Source: Microstegium vimineum
Taxonomy: Eukaryota; Streptophyta; Magnoliopsida; Poales; Poaceae
Reading direction: 5' to 3'
NCBI GenBank assembly: GCA_022036555.1
Contig: CM039125.1
Location: 50,306,110 to 50,370,109, forward strand
Length of the DNA: 64,000 nucleotides
A program made the translations under genes and the position numbers. Positions 62,441 through 64,000 of the stretch are shown one piece after another (the stretch's first letter is position 1; each line of letters opens with the position of its first letter). The notes beneath the pieces are model-generated. The model was not told the origin of the DNA. It saw nothing but the letters and a program-made list of their open reading frames with translations, and made no database searches.

Positions 62441-62840
62441 AAGTGGACTGCAATTGCTTGTAGCAGCTGCAGAGGAGAGGAGAGGAGAGGAGGCAGGCAG
62501 GCAGCACAGCGAGAGACGAGAGAGATTTGTTTTGTGTTGGTGTGTCTCGTCGGTCGTCTTCTCGTTTACAAAACTCAACTCCCTAGTAGTGCCTTGTGTT
62601 TTATTATTAGCACAAAAACGAAAACGAAAACTAGCATAGCCCGGAGGAGGAGAGAGACACAATCGCCCGCAAGAGCGTTTGATTTCGGCCCGCCGCCGCC
62701 GCCGCCGCCGCCGCCGCCTCTCCCTCGTCCGTCGCCGCCGCATCTCGCAGTCCGCCGCTTCTCCGCCGCCGACAAGAGGGAAAGATTTCGGTTTCTCCCA
62801 CTTCCAGTGTTAGGGTTCCGCCACCGCCTGCTCTGGTCTG
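62441..62840 (+). other. Probable non-coding first exon (5' UTR) of the MEI2-like gene
   Basis: A GC-rich leader with purine-rich repeats (gaggagaggagagg) and a (CCG)n run at about 62,691-62,718 ends at a canonical donor (tggtctg followed by gtgagtt, 62,840/62,841). The matching acceptor is at about 63,600 (tcctgcag), 30 bases before the start codon. A long first 5' UTR intron is common in grass regulatory genes. Confidence 0.6.
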
Positions 62841-63632
62841 GTGAGTTATCATCTTCCCTCCATCTCCCCCTCTCCTTTTTCCGTTCTGATGATGAGTGAT
62901 GAGGCCTCGAGTTACTCGAGAGAGATTGCTGCCGATTCCCAATCCTCGGGGACTTCACTTATCTCCGTCGAACCGAAACCCCAAGGAACAACAGACGCAA
63001 GCAAATCCCCTTCCTTGCCAGCTTCAGCCTTCAGCGACTCCCCTACTCCACCTACCTCTACCACTGTTCGTCCTCATCGGTTCTACTCCCCCTAATCCCC
63101 TCCCCCTCCGCTCGTCGTAATCCTTCACTCCCTTGCCACTACTCCATTAATCCCTTCACTTCCACGCGTCTAGATTCATCGCACCCCACCGGACCTTGCA
63201 TGGTTGACCGACTGATTGGAGATGCGATTGGATTGGGTTGCTTCCGTCTTCATCATCGCTATTTCTGGGTCAAACTTTGTTGCGTTGCGTTTGCTTCTAT
63301 CCAATTCCCTATCCCGTGTGCCAACCAAATTCATTAATAATATAAAAAAGGGCCCCCCTTTTTTTTATCCCCTTCGCCTTAGATGGATCAAACTTCGTTT
63401 CAATCAACAGATTGCAACTACCCATTATTGTTCTCAGATTGCCGTGTCCACCAGTTGCACAATCAACTCCCTGGTCCACCCCTGCCCCTAAAAAAAAAAT
63501 TCGATTTTTGCTATTAACTTCACTCTTCTGCGCATGACCCAACCCAAACGAGTGAATGACAGATGATGATATGCTCAGCCCTTTTTTTTTTCCTCCTGCA
63601 GGTATCTGCCGCCGCCCAATGCGAATGCTGTA

Positions 63633-64000
63633 ATGGATCGATCGTCAGATCATTTCAATCCACCAGGTTCATATTCCACGGCTACTGCGCATTCCACCTT
63701 CGTTTTTGACGTCTTCTGCATGTGTATTTCTCAATGCATTGCTTTAACTTTGTAAGATTTGTATCAGGTCTTGCGGTGCCTGCCCCGACAAAGTCGCGAC
63801 AGATGGCCGCTAATAACAACCCTTGGAGGGGCCCTCTGCCACCGCTGCTCAATGCTCGTGCTGGTTTTGGTGATACAAGCCTCTTCTCTACCTCACTGCC
63901 GGTTCTTCCTCATGAAAAGTGTATGTGTTCTGCTTCCCATCTTCATAATATAAAAATGCACTTGAACCGTACTAAGTTTCTTGCCGTATGCTTACATGCT
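63633..64000 (+). CDS. Probable MEI2-like RNA-binding protein, N-terminal part only
   Basis: The coding start at 63,633 (MDRSSDHFNPP) splices at 63,666 to an exon at 63,768-63,920. That exon reads LAVPAPTKSRQMAANNNPW, then GPLPPLLNARAGFGDTSLFS and TSLPVLPHEK. The window ends in the next intron. The phrase SLFSTSLPVLPHEK and the layout (short first coding exon, long 5' UTR intron) match my memory of grass MEI2-like proteins, which carry three RRM domains further downstream and act in meiosis and meristem or grain development. No RRM is visible here, so the family call rests on the N-terminus alone. Confidence 0.55.

Overview
This is nuclear DNA from a grass (Poaceae), most likely a panicoid such as a sorghum, maize, sugarcane or Miscanthus relative. 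The basis is intron-rich genes with GT-AG introns, GC-rich first exons, grass Stowaway MITEs, short-LTR copia and Ty3/gypsy debris, and protein families with close plant counterparts. All exon joins were read by eye from splice sites and reading-frame continuity. No searches were run.

Layout. (1) 1-2,470 holds repeat-like and GC-rich sequence leading into the promoter and 5' UTR of MED13. (2) 2,471-19,581 (+) is MED13, the Mediator kinase-module subunit, in 22 coding exons; an intact-ended but internally deleted copia element sits in one intron and a Stowaway MITE in another. (3) 20,383-30,988 (-) is the organellar bacterial-type glycyl-tRNA synthetase (EDD1-like), 36 exons and 1,080 aa, with its 3' end facing that of MED13. 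(4) 31,388-36,490 (-) is peroxisomal acyl-CoA oxidase of the ACX1 type, 12 exons and 669 aa, ending in the PTS1 SRL. (5) 36,550-40,290 is transposon debris: a decayed gypsy gag/protease and a LINE-like tail. (6) About 40,940-49,480 is a block of mitochondrial DNA (NUMT) with nad1 exon 4 inside its group II intron boundaries, a truncated unedited nad2 exon, and fragments of retrotransposon and LRR-kinase sequence. (7) 50,052-51,767 (+) is a small OB-fold single-stranded nucleic acid binding protein. (8) 53,008-55,142 (-) is a secreted GDSL esterase/lipase with a proline-rich N-terminal extension. (9) 56,326-58,970 (+) is homogentisate 1,2-dioxygenase (470 aa), head to head with the GDSL gene. 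(10) 58,971-62,400 is intergenic with nested MITEs. (11) From about 62,450 to the window end is the 5' end of a probable MEI2-like RNA-binding protein gene.

The genes are ordinary chromosomal neighbours rather than a pathway. They cover transcription control (MED13), organelle translation (GlyRS), peroxisomal beta-oxidation (ACX), tyrosine breakdown (HGO), cell-wall or cuticle-type lipid esterase (GDSL) and RNA binding. I found no new defence or mobile system. The most unusual items are the composite mitochondrial insert, the truncated copia element with identical 104-bp LTRs and a 44-base C run, and a one-base discrepancy at the first MED13 splice donor.
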